Source: Nocardia donostiensis (GTDB lineage: Bacteria > Actinomycetota > Actinomycetes > Mycobacteriales > Mycobacteriaceae). From it: 64,000 nucleotides of DNA. Of the stretch, positions 28,156 to 38,308 are shown in pieces. Each line of letters starts with the position of its first letter. Position 1 is the first letter of the stretch. The position numbers and the translations under genes are program-made. The stretch spans positions 34,757-98,756 of the forward strand of contig NZ_MUKP01000021.1 of assembly GCF_002081715.1 (NCBI RefSeq), in the 5' to 3' direction. The notes under the pieces were generated by a model. It was given only the letters and a program-made list of their open reading frames with translations, did not search any database and was not told the origin of the DNA.

Positions 28156-29387
28156 GCGATTACCGCGATCACCAGCACCGCGAACGTGGCGATCACATAG
28201 CTGCTGCCGACGATCTGCTCCCACCACGACCAGTCGAGTTCCCGGTCGCGCTGGTGCGGCAGCAGCCAATGCGGGCCGATCAGGAACATGATGCCCAGCG
28301 CCGCGACCGAGCCGACGAACAGCCGGTTGCGGCGCCCGGTGGCGATCGCCTCGGCGGCCACCAGCAACATCGGGGCCACCCACACCCAGTGATGCGACCA
28401 GGACACCGGCGACACCAGCAGGATCGCGGCCGCATTCACCAGCAGCGCGGAGACGGTGGCGTCCGCCGCGAGCAGCCGGTGCATCCACACCGCTGCCAGC
28501 GCGAGCGCGACCAGCGAGAGCGAAATCCAGATCATGGTCGCCAGGGAATCGGAGACACCGAGGCGGAACGCCAGGCCCTTGATGGACTGGTTGCCCGCGT
28601 AATACGGCGGCCCGATACGGCCGGTATCGGGCAGTGTGTGGAACCAGTATTCGGTCGAATCGCTCGGAAACAGCACGAACCCCAGCCCGATCGCGCCGAA
28701 CGCGGCGGCGACCAGCGTGCCCGCCGCCTTCCAGTCCCGGCGCAGCAGGAAGAAGAGCAGATATCCGGCGGGGATCAGTTTCACCGACACCGCGATGCCG
28801 ATCAGCAGACCGCGTGGCCAGAATGGTTTGGCGACCAGGCAGTCCAGGGCGACCACGGCCATCAGCACCAGGTTGACCTGACCGAATCCGAAGGTCTGGC
28901 GCACGGGTTCGAACACCTGCGCCAGCGCGACGGCCGCGATCACCAGCGGCAGCACCGTGGTGCGGTCCAGTTGGGGACGCAGTCGGGCGAGCACCAGCCA
29001 CAGCGTGATGCCGAGGCTGAGCACCGAACTAGCCAGTACCACCGCCTCGGCCAGGCCGAGCGGTATCAGCGCGAGCGGGGCGAAGAACAGCGCGGCCAGC
29101 GGGGGATAGGTGAACGGCAGCCCGATACCGAAGACCTCCGGCATCGGCCCGTACAGTTCGCCGCCGTCCAGCCACACCTGGGCGCCGTTTCGGTAGACCT
29201 GTAGGTCGATATAGCCGTTCCACCAGTTGGCCAGGAAAGAGACCAGGGCCGACACCAGGAACAGGGCGAGTGCGCCCGCAAGCCAGCCCCCGCGGCGGGC
29301 AAGAGCCGGGTCCGGCGGGACCGGTCGCGGGTCCGCGCCGATGACCGGCTGCTGCGCCGACTCCGAAACCCCCGATCGATCTTCCAC
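28104..29387 (-). CDS. GT87-family polyprenol-phosphate mannosyltransferase-like membrane protein
   Basis: 427 residues with about ten hydrophobic helices and an early periplasmic loop ([20 protein letters not shown]) carrying the acidic residues typical of GT-C enzymes. GT87/DUF2029 members in this lineage add mannose from polyprenyl phosphate to lipomannan or lipoarabinomannan. Which step this one performs is unknown. It overlaps the end of the M18 aminopeptidase gene by 52 bases on the opposite strand. Confidence 0.87.
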   Translation of the reverse strand: MEDRSGVSESAQQPVIGADPRPVPPDPALARRGGWLAGALALFLVSALVSFLANWWNGYIDLQVYRNGAQVWLDGGELYGPMPEVFGIGLPFTYPPLAALFFAPLALIPLGLAEAVVLASSVLSLGITLWLVLARLRPQLDRTTVLPLVIAAVALAQVFEPVRQTFGFGQVNLVLMAVVALDCLVAKPFWPRGLLIGIAVSVKLIPAGYLLFFLLRRDWKAAGTLVAAAFGAIGLGFVLFPSDSTEYWFHTLPDTGRIGPPYYAGNQSIKGLAFRLGVSDSLATMIWISLSLVALALAAVWMHRLLAADATVSALLVNAAAILLVSPVSWSHHWVWVAPMLLVAAEAIATGRRNRLFVGSVAALGIMFLIGPHWLLPHQRDRELDWSWWEQIVGSSYVIATFAVLVIAVIAYRPAVSGVRNAASAAA

Positions 29388-29548
29388 CGGGACAGATTAG
29401 CGGTGCTTGCCCGGCCCAGGGGCGACCGGGTTTTCCCCGGCAGTAGACTTGCCGCCGTATCTCGCGGCAATCCAGCAACACCGGCGCATCGCTGCCCGGT
29501 TACGCAGGTTGTCTTCGCATGCCTGGCCGAAAGGACCCTGGTAATCCC

Positions 29549-31843
29549 GTGACTGAGCTCCTCGACACGGTCGCCACCGCCGCAGCCACTCCGGATACGT
29601 CGCAGCCGTATAAGGAGCTCGGCCTCAAGGACGACGAGTACGCCCGGATCAAGGAGATCCTCGGGCGCAGGCCAACCGACGCCGAGCTGGCCATGTACTC
29701 GGTGATGTGGAGCGAGCACTGCTCGTATAAATCGTCGAAGGTGCATCTGCGCTATTTCGGCCAGACGACCACCGACGAGATGCGTTCGTCGATGCTGGCC
29801 GGTATCGGCGAGAACGCGGGCGTGGTCGATGTAGGCGACGGCTGGGCGGTCACCTTCAAGGTGGAAAGCCACAACCATCCGTCCTATGTGGAGCCGTATC
29901 AGGGCGCTGCCACCGGTGTCGGCGGTATCGTGCGCGACATCATGGCGATGGGCGCGCGACCGATCGCGGTGATGGACCAGCTGCGCTTCGGCGCCCCCGA
30001 CCATCCGGACACCCGGCGCGTGGTCGACGGTGTGGTGCGCGGGATCGGCGGTTACGGAAATTCGCTCGGCCTGCCCAATATCGGCGGCGAAACCGTGTTC
30101 GACGCCTCATATCAGGGCAACCCGCTGGTCAATGCGCTGTGTGCGGGTGTAATGCGGGTGGAGGACCTGCATCTGGCGTTCGCGTCCGGTGCCGGTAACA
30201 AGATCATCCTGTTCGGGGCGCGCACCGGTCTGGACGGTATCGGTGGTGTCTCCGTGCTGGCGTCGGAGACCTTCGACGGCGACGAATCCGGCGCGGGCCG
30301 CAAAAAGCTGCCCAGCGTGCAGGTCGGCGACCCCTTCACCGAGAAGGTGCTGATCGAATGCTGCTTGGAGCTGTATTCGGCCGGGCTGGTCGTCGGCATC
30401 CAGGACCTCGGTGGCGCGGGCCTGGCCTGCGCCACCTCCGAGCTCGCCGCCGCCGGTGACGGCGGTATGCGCATCGACCTGGACCAGGTACCACTGCGCG
30501 CCGCGAACATGACCCCCGCCGAGGTACTGGCCAGCGAATCGCAGGAACGTATGTGCGCGGTCGTCACCCCGGACAACGTGGACGCGTTCCTCGAGGTCTG
30601 CCGTAAATGGGATGTGCTGGCCACCGTGATCGGTGAGGTCACCGACGGCGACCGGCTGATCATCCGGTGGCACGACGAAACCGTGGTGGACGTACCGCCG
30701 CGCACCGTCGCGCACGAGGGCCCGGTCTACGAGCGGCCCGTACGCCGCCCCGAAGAGCAGGACGCGCTGATCGCGGACACCCCGGACCGGCTGCCCCGGC
30801 CGAAAACAGCTGACGAACTGCGCGAGACGCTGCTGACGATGGTGTCGAGCCCGCAGCTGTGCAGCCGCAAATGGATCACCGAGCAGTACGACCGGTACGT
30901 GCGCGGCAACACGGTGCTCGCCGAATACGCGGACGCGGGCGTCATCCGGATCGACGAGGCGACCGGCCGCGGTATCGCGCTGGCCACCGACGCGTCGGGC
31001 CGCTACACCAAACTCGACCCGTACACCGGCGCGCAGCTGGCGCTGGCCGAGGCCTACCGCAACGTTGCCACCACCGGCGCTACTCCCAAGGCCGTCACCA
31101 ACTGCCTCAACTTCGGTTCCCCCGAAGACCCGGGCGTCATGTGGCAGTTCCAGCAGGCCGTGCGCGGTCTCGCCGACGGCTGTGTGGCGCTGGGCATCCC
31201 GGTGACCGGCGGTAACGTCAGCTTCTACAACCAGACCGGACAGGACGCCATCCTGCCCACCCCGGTGGTCGGCGTGCTCGGCGTCATCGACGATGTGCAC
31301 CGGCGCATCCCGACCGGTTTCGGGCTGGAACCGGGCGAGACGCTGATCCTGCTCGGCGACACCGCCGCCGAATTCGGCGGCTCGATCTGGTCGCAGGTCG
31401 CCCATGATCATCTCGGCGGTACACCGCCGAAAGTCGATTTCCAGCGGGAGAAGCTGCTCGCCGATGTGCTCACCGCAGGTTCGCGCGACGGCATGATCAA
31501 CGCGGCGCACGACCTGTCCGAGGGCGGGCTCGCCCAAGCCGTGGTCGAAGCCGCGCTGGCCGGCGAAACAGGTTGCCGCATCCTGCTCCCCGAGGACAGC
31601 GATCCGTTCGTGATGCTGTTCTCCGAGTCCGCAGGGCGGGTGCTGGTCGCGGTGCCCCGGTCGGAAGAGACCCGGTTCACCCGCATGTGCTCGGCTCGGG
31701 AGCTGCCCTGGGTGAGGATCGGCGTGGTGGACCAGGGCGCCGATTCGATCGAGGTGCAGGGCCAGTTCTCCGTTCCCCTGGATGAACTGCGCGCCGCCCA
31801 TGAGGGCGCTTTGCCGAAGCTGTTCGGCGACGTGTCCGCCTGA
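29549..31843 (+). CDS. purL: FGAM synthase subunit PurL (small type)
   Basis: 764 residues from GTG 29549; an ATG ten codons earlier (29519) cannot be excluded. Small PurL that needs PurS and PurQ, converting FGAR to FGAM with ATP. Motifs include [41 protein letters not shown] and the second-half repeats [17 protein letters not shown] and [12 protein letters not shown]. It is separated from purSQ by pepC and the GT87 gene. Confidence 0.96.
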   Translation: MTELLDTVATAAATPDTSQPYKELGLKDDEYARIKEILGRRPTDAELAMYSVMWSEHCSYKSSKVHLRYFGQTTTDEMRSSMLAGIGENAGVVDVGDGWAVTFKVESHNHPSYVEPYQGAATGVGGIVRDIMAMGARPIAVMDQLRFGAPDHPDTRRVVDGVVRGIGGYGNSLGLPNIGGETVFDASYQGNPLVNALCAGVMRVEDLHLAFASGAGNKIILFGARTGLDGIGGVSVLASETFDGDESGAGRKKLPSVQVGDPFTEKVLIECCLELYSAGLVVGIQDLGGAGLACATSELAAAGDGGMRIDLDQVPLRAANMTPAEVLASESQERMCAVVTPDNVDAFLEVCRKWDVLATVIGEVTDGDRLIIRWHDETVVDVPPRTVAHEGPVYERPVRRPEEQDALIADTPDRLPRPKTADELRETLLTMVSSPQLCSRKWITEQYDRYVRGNTVLAEYADAGVIRIDEATGRGIALATDASGRYTKLDPYTGAQLALAEAYRNVATTGATPKAVTNCLNFGSPEDPGVMWQFQQAVRGLADGCVALGIPVTGGNVSFYNQTGQDAILPTPVVGVLGVIDDVHRRIPTGFGLEPGETLILLGDTAAEFGGSIWSQVAHDHLGGTPPKVDFQREKLLADVLTAGSRDGMINAAHDLSEGGLAQAVVEAALAGETGCRILLPEDSDPFVMLFSESAGRVLVAVPRSEETRFTRMCSARELPWVRIGVVDQGADSIEVQGQFSVPLDELRAAHEGALPKLFGDVSA

Positions 31844-31909
31844 ACCGCTGGACCTGCACCGCGAACACCGCCGCCCCCGCAGTTCGGCTGCGACGGCCAT
31901 ACTGTCGTA

Positions 31910-33646
31910 ATGCTGGAAACCGCCGATACCTTGACGAGGCTGCGTAAACGCGGCGTCGCCGTGGTGCGGCGGGCCGAGGAGATCATCGACCTGAACTATG
32001 TCGGGCTCGTGGTCGCCACGGTGTTCTTCGTCCTGTCGGTGACACCGTCGCTGGTACCGCGAGACTGGATGTTCCAGGGCCTGATCAGTGGGATCAACGC
32101 GGCGATCGGCTACGGCGTCGGATGCGTGCTGGAATGGTTGTTCCGGCTGTGGATCCGTCCACGGCTGACCCGTATCCCGGCGCCGCCCACCTGGGCTCGC
32201 TACGCGGTCAAAAGCGCCATCCTGCTCACCGTTGTGGTCGGCGCCGCCTACATGCTGGTGCAGTCGGCGCGCTGGCAGCGGGCGATCACCACGCTGATGG
32301 GCATGGAGGGCACCACGACGCCTGCCTATCTGCGCACCGGCGGGCTGAGCCTGGCTGTCGGTGTTCTGGTGGTGGCCGGATACCGGACGGTGCGCGAAAT
32401 CGTCCGGTTCTTGGCCCGGCAGCTCAACCGCTGGGTGCGGGTGCCACGTGAGCTCGCACCCTCGGCCGGGTTCCTGGTGCTGGTGCTGCTGGTCGTGACA
32501 CTGTTCAACGGTGTGGCCTCGCGCGCGTTCTTCGCCGTGGCCAATTCAGCGTTCAGTGTGCGCAACGACCACACCTCTGAGTTCGCGGTGCAGCCCACGC
32601 TTCCGGAGAAGTCGGGCAGCCCGGAGTCACTGGCGAAATGGGACACGCTCGGGTTCGAGGGGCGCTGGTTCGTTTCGCACGGCCCCGACGCGGAACGTAT
32701 CGCCTGGGTCACCGGGAAACCCGCGGTAGAACCGATCCGCGCATATGTCGGGTTGGAATCGGCGAAGGGCGATCAGACCCAGGCCGAACTCGCCGTCGCC
32801 GAATTGGAGCGCGCGGGCGCGTTCGACCGAAAAGTGCTCGTGGTGGTCACCACCACCGGAACCGGTTGGGTCAACGGGATGGCGGCAGGCGCGATCGAAT
32901 ACATGTACGGCGGCGATACGGCGATCGTCGCCACCCAGTACTCGTATCTGCCCAGTGTGCTGTCGTTCCTGGCCGACCGCGGCAAGGCAGCGGCCGCGGG
33001 CAAGGAGTTGTTCGACGCGGTGCACCGGCACTGGTCGGCGCGCCTGCCGCAGCAGCGGCCGAAACTGCTCGTGTACGGCGAAAGCCTCGGGTCACAGGGT
33101 TCGGAGGCAGCGTTCGACGGGCTCGCCGAACTGCGTTCCGAAGTGGACGGCGCGCTATGGGTTGGCCCGCCCAATTCGAACCGGCTGTGGCGTCAGTTCG
33201 TCACCCGCCGCGATCCGGGCTCCCGCGAGGTGCAGCCGGTGTACGCTGACGGCCTGGTGGTCCGGTTCGCCGCCGATAAGGCCGATCTCGCGTATCCCGG
33301 CCCGGAATGGCGGGCCCCGCGGATCGCCTACCTGCAACATCCCTCTGATCCGATCGTCTGGTGGTCGCCCGATCTGATCTTCTCCCAACCGGATTGGCTG
33401 TCCGAACCGCGCGGCTCCGATGTGTCCCCGCAGATGCGCTGGGCGCCGTTCGTCACGTTCTGGCAGGTGACCGCCGATCTGACCAACGCCCAAGGAGTCA
33501 ACGACGGACACGGGCACCGGTACGGCAGCCTGGTGCTCGACGGCTGGGCCGCCATCGCGCCGCCGCCGGACTGGAACGCCGAACTGCGCGAACGTATCCG
33601 GTTGGAGATCGAGGCGTCCGAAGCATACGAACGAGAGGTCAAGTGA
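31910..33646 (+). CDS. Membrane alpha/beta-hydrolase-domain protein (Abhydrolase_9 type)
   Basis: 578 residues. The N-terminal part has about five transmembrane helices (from YVGLVVATVFFVLSVTPSL to ELAPSAGFLVLVLLVVTLF). The C-terminal part is a hydrolase-like domain with a nucleophile elbow GESLGSQGSEAAF and a late His in GHGHRYG. This two-domain family is restricted to actinobacteria and related groups and has no known reaction. The stop overlaps the CPBP protease start, so the two are coupled. Confidence 0.87.
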   Translation: MLETADTLTRLRKRGVAVVRRAEEIIDLNYVGLVVATVFFVLSVTPSLVPRDWMFQGLISGINAAIGYGVGCVLEWLFRLWIRPRLTRIPAPPTWARYAVKSAILLTVVVGAAYMLVQSARWQRAITTLMGMEGTTTPAYLRTGGLSLAVGVLVVAGYRTVREIVRFLARQLNRWVRVPRELAPSAGFLVLVLLVVTLFNGVASRAFFAVANSAFSVRNDHTSEFAVQPTLPEKSGSPESLAKWDTLGFEGRWFVSHGPDAERIAWVTGKPAVEPIRAYVGLESAKGDQTQAELAVAELERAGAFDRKVLVVVTTTGTGWVNGMAAGAIEYMYGGDTAIVATQYSYLPSVLSFLADRGKAAAAGKELFDAVHRHWSARLPQQRPKLLVYGESLGSQGSEAAFDGLAELRSEVDGALWVGPPNSNRLWRQFVTRRDPGSREVQPVYADGLVVRFAADKADLAYPGPEWRAPRIAYLQHPSDPIVWWSPDLIFSQPDWLSEPRGSDVSPQMRWAPFVTFWQVTADLTNAQGVNDGHGHRYGSLVLDGWAAIAPPPDWNAELRERIRLEIEASEAYEREVK

Positions 33647-34290
33647 ATCGCGCACTCCGAGTCGCCGCCGCGCTGGGCACGCCGCTGCTGTGGAGCAATG
33701 GATTACTGCCGCGGCTCGGGTTGGATGTGCGCGGGCGCACTGTCGCGAACGCGTCCGCCGCAACGGTATACGCGTTCGCCTTCGCTGCTCGGCCGAACTG
33801 GATATCAGTACGCGGGCTGCGCTACGGGCTCGGCTGCGCCAGTGCGGTGGCCGTCGGGTACGGGGCCGCGGTGGCGTTTCCGACGACCAGACGCATCATC
33901 AGCGGCTTCGGTAACCGCGCGCCCGAGGTCGGCGCCGCGGAATGGATCGCGCTGCACATACCCGTCGGCACCGTCTACTCCGAGGAACTGATCTTCCGCG
34001 GCACCCTGAACCCCTTGCTGATCAGCGCCTTCGGCCCCCGGCTCGGCATGGTGACCGGCGCGGTCGCCTTCGGTTTGTGGCATATCCACCCCGCCCGGGT
34101 CGCGGGTGACAGCGTCACAGCCACCATCGCGTTCACCTCTTGCACGGGCCTGCTGTTCGGCTGGTTGCGCAGACACACCGACAGCGCAACCGCTCCCGCG
34201 CTCCTGCACTGGGCCGTAAACGCGGGCGGCGTCATCGCCGCGCGAGCCAGCACGCCGATCAACACAGCGGGCGCGAGTCGTGAGGGCTGA
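33643..34290 (+). CDS. CPBP-family intramembrane metalloprotease
   Basis: 215 residues, GTG start overlapping the upstream stop (GTGA). The catalytic motif EELIFRG (EExxxR) is followed by FGLWHIHPA with a metal-binding His, and a late ALLHWAVNAGG with His and Asn. About five membrane helices are visible. These Rce1/CAAX-like proteases act inside the membrane; the substrate is unknown. Coupling to the hydrolase-domain membrane protein suggests they act together. Longer open frames run antisense or in the upstream gene. Confidence 0.88.
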   Translation: MNRALRVAAALGTPLLWSNGLLPRLGLDVRGRTVANASAATVYAFAFAARPNWISVRGLRYGLGCASAVAVGYGAAVAFPTTRRIISGFGNRAPEVGAAEWIALHIPVGTVYSEELIFRGTLNPLLISAFGPRLGMVTGAVAFGLWHIHPARVAGDSVTATIAFTSCTGLLFGWLRRHTDSATAPALLHWAVNAGGVIAARASTPINTAGASREG

Positions 34291-34402
34291 AACGCGAGCC
34301 ACAAGGGGGTCGCAAACCCCGCCGTGATGGAGTCGCGGCCATGAACACAGCAACCCGGTTCCGGTGATTGTCGGTGGACACGCTTACAGTGGAGGTGTGT
34401 CC

Positions 34403-35512
34403 GTGGTCGCTGCACCCAGTCCTGTCCTTGGTGTTCCGGGAGCTGTCGCCGCAGTACCCGAATCCCCCGACGCCGCTGTCGCCTGGCATTACGGTGATCC
34501 TTTTGCCGAACAGCGGGCCGCGGTGGAGCGGGTTGCGATTGTGGATCGGTCGCACCGTTTCGTGTTCACCATTAGCGGCGCGGAACGGCTCAGCTGGTTG
34601 CACACCGTTTCCAGCCAGCATGTGGCCGCGCTGGCCGACGGCGAGTCGGCGGAGAATCTGGACCTCGATCTGAACGGCCGGGTGCAGCACCATTTCGTGC
34701 TCACCGAGTTGGACGGCACGGTATGGGTCGATACCGAGGCCGATCGTGGGTCCGCGCTGCTGGACTTCCTCACCAAGATGGTCTTCTGGGCCGATGCCAA
34801 ACCTCAGGAGGCCACCGATTACGCCGTGCTGAGCCTGCTGGGCCCCCGGACGGATACGCTGCTGCCCGCCCTGGGGATCGAGGCGCTGCCGGACACCTAT
34901 GGCGCGGTCGCGCTGCCCGGCGGCGGATTCCTGCGCCGGATGCCGTGGCCGACCCCCGATTCGTTCGATCTGATCGTTCCGCGCGCCGATTTGCTGCGCT
35001 GGTGGACGGCGCTGACCGAGGCGGGCGCTGAGGCCGCCGGATTGTGGGCGTTCGAAGCGTTGCGTGTTGCCGCGCTGCGGCCTCGGATCGGTATGGACAC
35101 CGACGAGCGCACCATCCCACATGAGGCCCGCTGGATCGGCGGACCAGCCGAGCACGGCGCGGTTCATTTGGACAAGGGCTGCTACCGCGGCCAGGAAACC
35201 GTCGCCCGCGTGCACAACCTCGGTAAACCGCCCCGCCGGCTGGTCTTGCTGCACCTCGACGGTTCCGCCGACGACCGTCCCGTTACCGGCGACCCGATCA
35301 CCGCGGGCGGCCGGGCGGTCGGCAGGCTCGGCACCATCATCGACCACTACGAGCTCGGCCCGATTGCTCTGGCCCTGGTCAAGCGTGCCGTACCCGCCGA
35401 CGCGAAGCTCGAGGCGGGCCCCATGGCTGCCGCTATCGATCCAGACTCCGATCAGCACGACGACACCCCGCAGGCCGGTCGTCTCGCCGTCGAACGCCTG
35501 CGCGGCCGCTGA
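34403..35512 (+). CDS. ygfZ: YgfZ/GcvT-family folate-binding protein
   Basis: 369 residues from GTG 34403, chosen because GGAGG (34391-34395) lies seven bases upstream; GTG 34397 is only one base from that site. The family signature KGCYRGQETVARV is intact. YgfZ binds folate and helps maintain certain iron-sulfur enzymes. The N-terminal half contains SWLHTVSSQHVAALADGESA, a GcvT-like fold. Mycobacteria carry a homologue near purM/purF. Confidence 0.93.
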   Translation: MVAAPSPVLGVPGAVAAVPESPDAAVAWHYGDPFAEQRAAVERVAIVDRSHRFVFTISGAERLSWLHTVSSQHVAALADGESAENLDLDLNGRVQHHFVLTELDGTVWVDTEADRGSALLDFLTKMVFWADAKPQEATDYAVLSLLGPRTDTLLPALGIEALPDTYGAVALPGGGFLRRMPWPTPDSFDLIVPRADLLRWWTALTEAGAEAAGLWAFEALRVAALRPRIGMDTDERTIPHEARWIGGPAEHGAVHLDKGCYRGQETVARVHNLGKPPRRLVLLHLDGSADDRPVTGDPITAGGRAVGRLGTIIDHYELGPIALALVKRAVPADAKLEAGPMAAAIDPDSDQHDDTPQAGRLAVERLRGR

Positions 35513-35716
35513 CGCATGCGCGTACGCGTACCTCCGCCTTCGCTCCGGCCATGCGCTTTTATGTGTACCTCCCGTATTTGTGCGGCTGGGCGGGGTCTAC
35601 CTAGCTACCGCCTTTGCTCTGGGCGTGTGGCTTGCGTACCTGCGCCTGCGCCCCGGGACAGGCATCTGTCTTCGCTCCGGCCGTGCGCTTATGGACATCG
35701 AGTGGGAGGGCAGTAG
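35513..35716. repeat. Spacer with an imperfect 25-bp direct repeat
   Basis: No gene is supported in this 204-base spacer. CTTCGCTCCGGCCATGCGCT at 35538-35557 recurs with one change at 35670-35689 (CTTCGCTCCGGCCGTGCGCT); in both cases an A/T-rich TTATG or TATGG follows. The repeats are 132 bases apart and could be a dispersed family. A ribosome site for the MOSC gene (GGAGGGC) lies at the right end. Confidence 0.5.
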
Positions 35717-36397
35717 ATGCGAGTAGGTGATACCGGTCGGGTCCTGGCTGTGTGCACGGTGCACGAGGAGTTGACGGTTCCTGGGCGGGTCGGGCGTACC
35801 GCGATCGATAAGCGGCCGGTCGCTGGGCGGGTGCGGGTTGGCAGGCTCGGGCTCGACGGCGATTACGTCTGCGATACGAAATATCATGGCGGGGTGAATC
35901 AGGCGGTCTACGCCTATGCCGAGGAAGACGCGCGCCGCTGGACCGGGGAACTGGGTCGTGAGCTGGCGAACGGGTGGTTCGGGGAGAACCTGCGCATCGC
36001 AGGGCTGCCGATCAGTGACGCGGTGCTCGGTGCACGGCTGGCCATCGGCGATACCGTGCTGGAGGTGAGCGGGCCGCGGGTGCCGTGCGCCACGTTCGGG
36101 CACTGGTCAGGGGAACGGCAGTGGGTGAAACGCTTCACCCTGCGCGCGAACACCGGATGTTATTTCCGGGTCCGCACCGAGGGAACGATCGCGGCAGGCG
36201 ACACCGCCGAGGTGGTGTACGTGCCGGAACACCGGGTCACCGTCCGTGACGTGTTCACCGGCGCCGACTCCGAGCGGCTGACGCGCCTGCTCACCGACGA
36301 GCCGACTATCTCCGACACCATCCGGATACTGATCGACCGGCACCGCAGCCGTCGGTCGGTCCCGGCCGAGGAATCGTCGCGGGGAGCGCAGTCATGA
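35717..36397 (+). CDS. MOSC-domain protein
   Basis: 226 residues. A MOSC domain covers most of the protein: DKRPVAGRVRVGRLGLDGDY, VYAYAEEDARRWTGEL, WFGENLRIAG and the conserved cysteine in GPRVPCATFGHW. MOSC proteins carry sulfur or bind molybdenum cofactor, as in YiiM-type reductive detoxification of N-hydroxylated compounds. Coupled by ATGA to the asparaginase gene. Function beyond the domain is not known. Confidence 0.9.
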   Translation: MRVGDTGRVLAVCTVHEELTVPGRVGRTAIDKRPVAGRVRVGRLGLDGDYVCDTKYHGGVNQAVYAYAEEDARRWTGELGRELANGWFGENLRIAGLPISDAVLGARLAIGDTVLEVSGPRVPCATFGHWSGERQWVKRFTLRANTGCYFRVRTEGTIAAGDTAEVVYVPEHRVTVRDVFTGADSERLTRLLTDEPTISDTIRILIDRHRSRRSVPAEESSRGAQS

Positions 36398-37347
36398 GCG
36401 TCGAACTGGTCGAGGTGGTGCGGTCGGGTTTCCGGGAATGCGTGCACCGCGGATCGGTGGTGATCATCGGCGCCGGCGGTGAACCCATGTTCGAGGTCGG
36501 CGAAGTGCACCTCCCGATCTATCCGCGTTCGGCGAACAAACCGATGCAGGCGCTCACCCTGCTGCGGCACGGCTTCGAACCTGTCGACGACGCCGAACTG
36601 GCCATCGCCACCGCCTCTCATGCGGGTGAGCCGGACCATATCGCCCTGGTTCAGCGGTTGCTCGACCGGTTCGGATTTACCGAAGACGATCTGGGCTGCC
36701 CGCCGGATCTGCCGACCGACGAACGAGCGCGGGCCGCGGCGCTGCACCGGCAACAGCAGCCGCGCCGGGTCTACATGAACTGCTCGGGCAAACACGCGGC
36801 GATGTTGGCCACTTGCGCCATCAACGGTTGGCCGGTGTCCGGTTATCTGGACAGTGCGCACCCCTTGCAGCAGGCGGTGTGCGCGACGGTGGCCGAGCTC
36901 ACCGGGGAACCGGAAACCGATCTGGGGATCGACGGATGTGGGCTGCCCATCATCCCGGTTGCCCTGGTCAACCTGGCTCGTTCCTTCGCGTTGCTGGCCA
37001 CCGCGGAACCAGGGACACCGCCACGTCGAGTCGCGGACGCCATCCGGGCGCATCCGCGAGTGATTTCGGGCACGAATGGCGTGGACCTGCTGACTATGGA
37101 CGCGGTGCCGGGTTTGGTCTGCAAAATCGGCGCCGATGGTGTGCACGCGGGAGCACTGCCGGACGGAACGGCGTTCGCGTACAAGATCGACGACGGCGCC
37201 GAGCGCGCGAGAATGCCGTTGACACTGGCGATTCTGCATCGAATGGGGGTGGATTGGAACGATTCCCTTGCGGCCCTCGCGGCACCCCCGGTACTGGGCG
37301 GTGGCGCCCGCGTTGGTGTGATACGCGCCATACCTGGGGTGGTGTAG
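36394..37347 (+). CDS. L-asparaginase II family protein
   Basis: 317 residues, ATG overlapping the MOSC stop. Resembles the asparaginase II family found in rhizobia and actinobacteria rather than the classical bacterial type: SANKPMQALTLL, MNCSGKHAAMLATC, DGCGLPIIPVALVNLARSFA and GTNGVDLLTMDAVPGLVCKIG. The predicted reaction is hydrolysis of asparagine to aspartate and ammonia; the family's in vivo role is often unproven. Confidence 0.87.
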   Translation: MSVELVEVVRSGFRECVHRGSVVIIGAGGEPMFEVGEVHLPIYPRSANKPMQALTLLRHGFEPVDDAELAIATASHAGEPDHIALVQRLLDRFGFTEDDLGCPPDLPTDERARAAALHRQQQPRRVYMNCSGKHAAMLATCAINGWPVSGYLDSAHPLQQAVCATVAELTGEPETDLGIDGCGLPIIPVALVNLARSFALLATAEPGTPPRRVADAIRAHPRVISGTNGVDLLTMDAVPGLVCKIGADGVHAGALPDGTAFAYKIDDGAERARMPLTLAILHRMGVDWNDSLAALAAPPVLGGGARVGVIRAIPGVV

Positions 37348-37522
37348 GACGGTAGGGTCATGGCGAAACACCGGCAAACGGCCTCGCTTCGGTATCCGAT
37401 CGAGGACTCCTGGAGGCACGACTGCGCGACACGCGCTAGAGTGTCTGTCAGGAAGAGTATTAATTCGAACGGGGCCGCCACCAATCCCCAGGCCGCCCCG
37501 CTGTGACGCGAGGGGGTCAGCC

Positions 37523-37732
37523 ATGGGTCGTGGCCGGGCTAAGGCAAAGCAGACCAAGGTTGCTCGCGAGCTGAAGTACAGCTCGCCGACGACCGACTTC
37601 GCGAGCCTTCAGCGCGAGCTGTCCGGCAGCGCCAACTCCCGACGGAGTGGCGTTCTGTCGGATGAGCACGACGCAGACGACTCTTTGTCCCGCTGGAACG
37701 AGGACGAAGACTACGACGACTGGCGCCGCTGA
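37523..37732 (+). CDS. DUF3073 small acidic protein
   Basis: 69 residues. MGRGRAKAKQTKVARELKYS is the conserved N-terminus of DUF3073, followed by SPTTDFASLQREL and an acidic C-terminus ending DYDDWRR. These proteins are widespread in actinobacteria near purM and have no assigned function. It lies 1 kb upstream of the convergent purM. A strong hairpin terminator follows its stop after 18 bases. Confidence 0.93.
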   Translation: MGRGRAKAKQTKVARELKYSSPTTDFASLQRELSGSANSRRSGVLSDEHDADDSLSRWNEDEDYDDWRR

Positions 37733-37750
37733 CTCGGTGTACACACGTCG

Positions 37751-37777
37751 AAGGGGGAGGCCGTCGGCCTCCCCCTT
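37751..37777 (+). terminator. Rho-independent terminator after DUF3073 gene
   Basis: AAGGGGGAGGCC at 37751-37762 pairs with GGCCTCCCCCTT at 37766-37777 around a GTC loop, a 12-bp stem. A short pyrimidine tract (CCTTCG) follows. It terminates the DUF3073 transcript. Confidence 0.85.
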
Positions 37778-37828
37778 CCTTCGTACACCGGGTTTGCACT
37801 GCCGGGCGGCGAGGTTCGCAGAAGCGAC

Positions 37829-37853
37829 GAGCGCCGATCGATGATCGGCGCTC
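37829..37853. terminator. Second hairpin, 11-bp stem, in the DUF3073-purM spacer
   Basis: GAGCGCCGATC at 37829-37839 pairs with GATCGGCGCTC at 37843-37853 around a GAT loop. It lies 52 bases after the first terminator. It may back up the first terminator or act in the opposite direction for the purM transcript. Confidence 0.6.
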
Positions 37854-38308
37854 TTCGCGTACCTACCGTTCTCCACCTGTCCCCGGGCTCATCCGCCTGT
37901 AGCAGCGGTGGGTGTGATCGGGTGCGGGTCGGTGCTCGGTTGCCGTTGCGGGCCGGGTGCCCAGCCGCTGCGCCGCCGCCGTTCGACGGCAGCGGGCAGG
38001 GCGACGCTCCCCGCCCTGTGATTGGTGTTCGCTATTGCCGATCGGTCCTAGGTTCGGTGCGATCAACCGACTGTAGACCGCGTTCGGCAAGCCTGACGAA
38101 CCGATGCTTATCGCGGGAACCCGTGCTGAGGGTCGGCGAGACTAAGGGCGGTAACCGTATCTTCGGCTGTGTGTCCGACACCGGGCCGGTATCTCGGATA
38201 CGCCGGGTGGCCGGTATCTGTTCTTCGATCGAAATCCGTCGTCAGCGCACGGATACGGACTCGGCGGCCGAGCCCGGAAGGCTCGACCGCCGACAATCCC
38301 GTTACCCG
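37854..38308. other. 455-base convergent spacer without a gene
   Basis: This lies between the DUF3073 terminators and the 3' end of purM. Open frames here lack start context and family features. I see nothing functional in it beyond the hairpins at its left edge. Confidence 0.5.

Noticed and set aside
27412..29001. 529-codon open frame spanning the aminopeptidase and GT87 genes on the minus strand
   Set aside because: It runs in a different frame from the GT87 gene, which has membrane helices and family features; this frame has none.
30107..31900. 597-codon open frame opposite purL
   Set aside because: It is a shadow of purL with no family motif, and high-GC codon structure explains the length.
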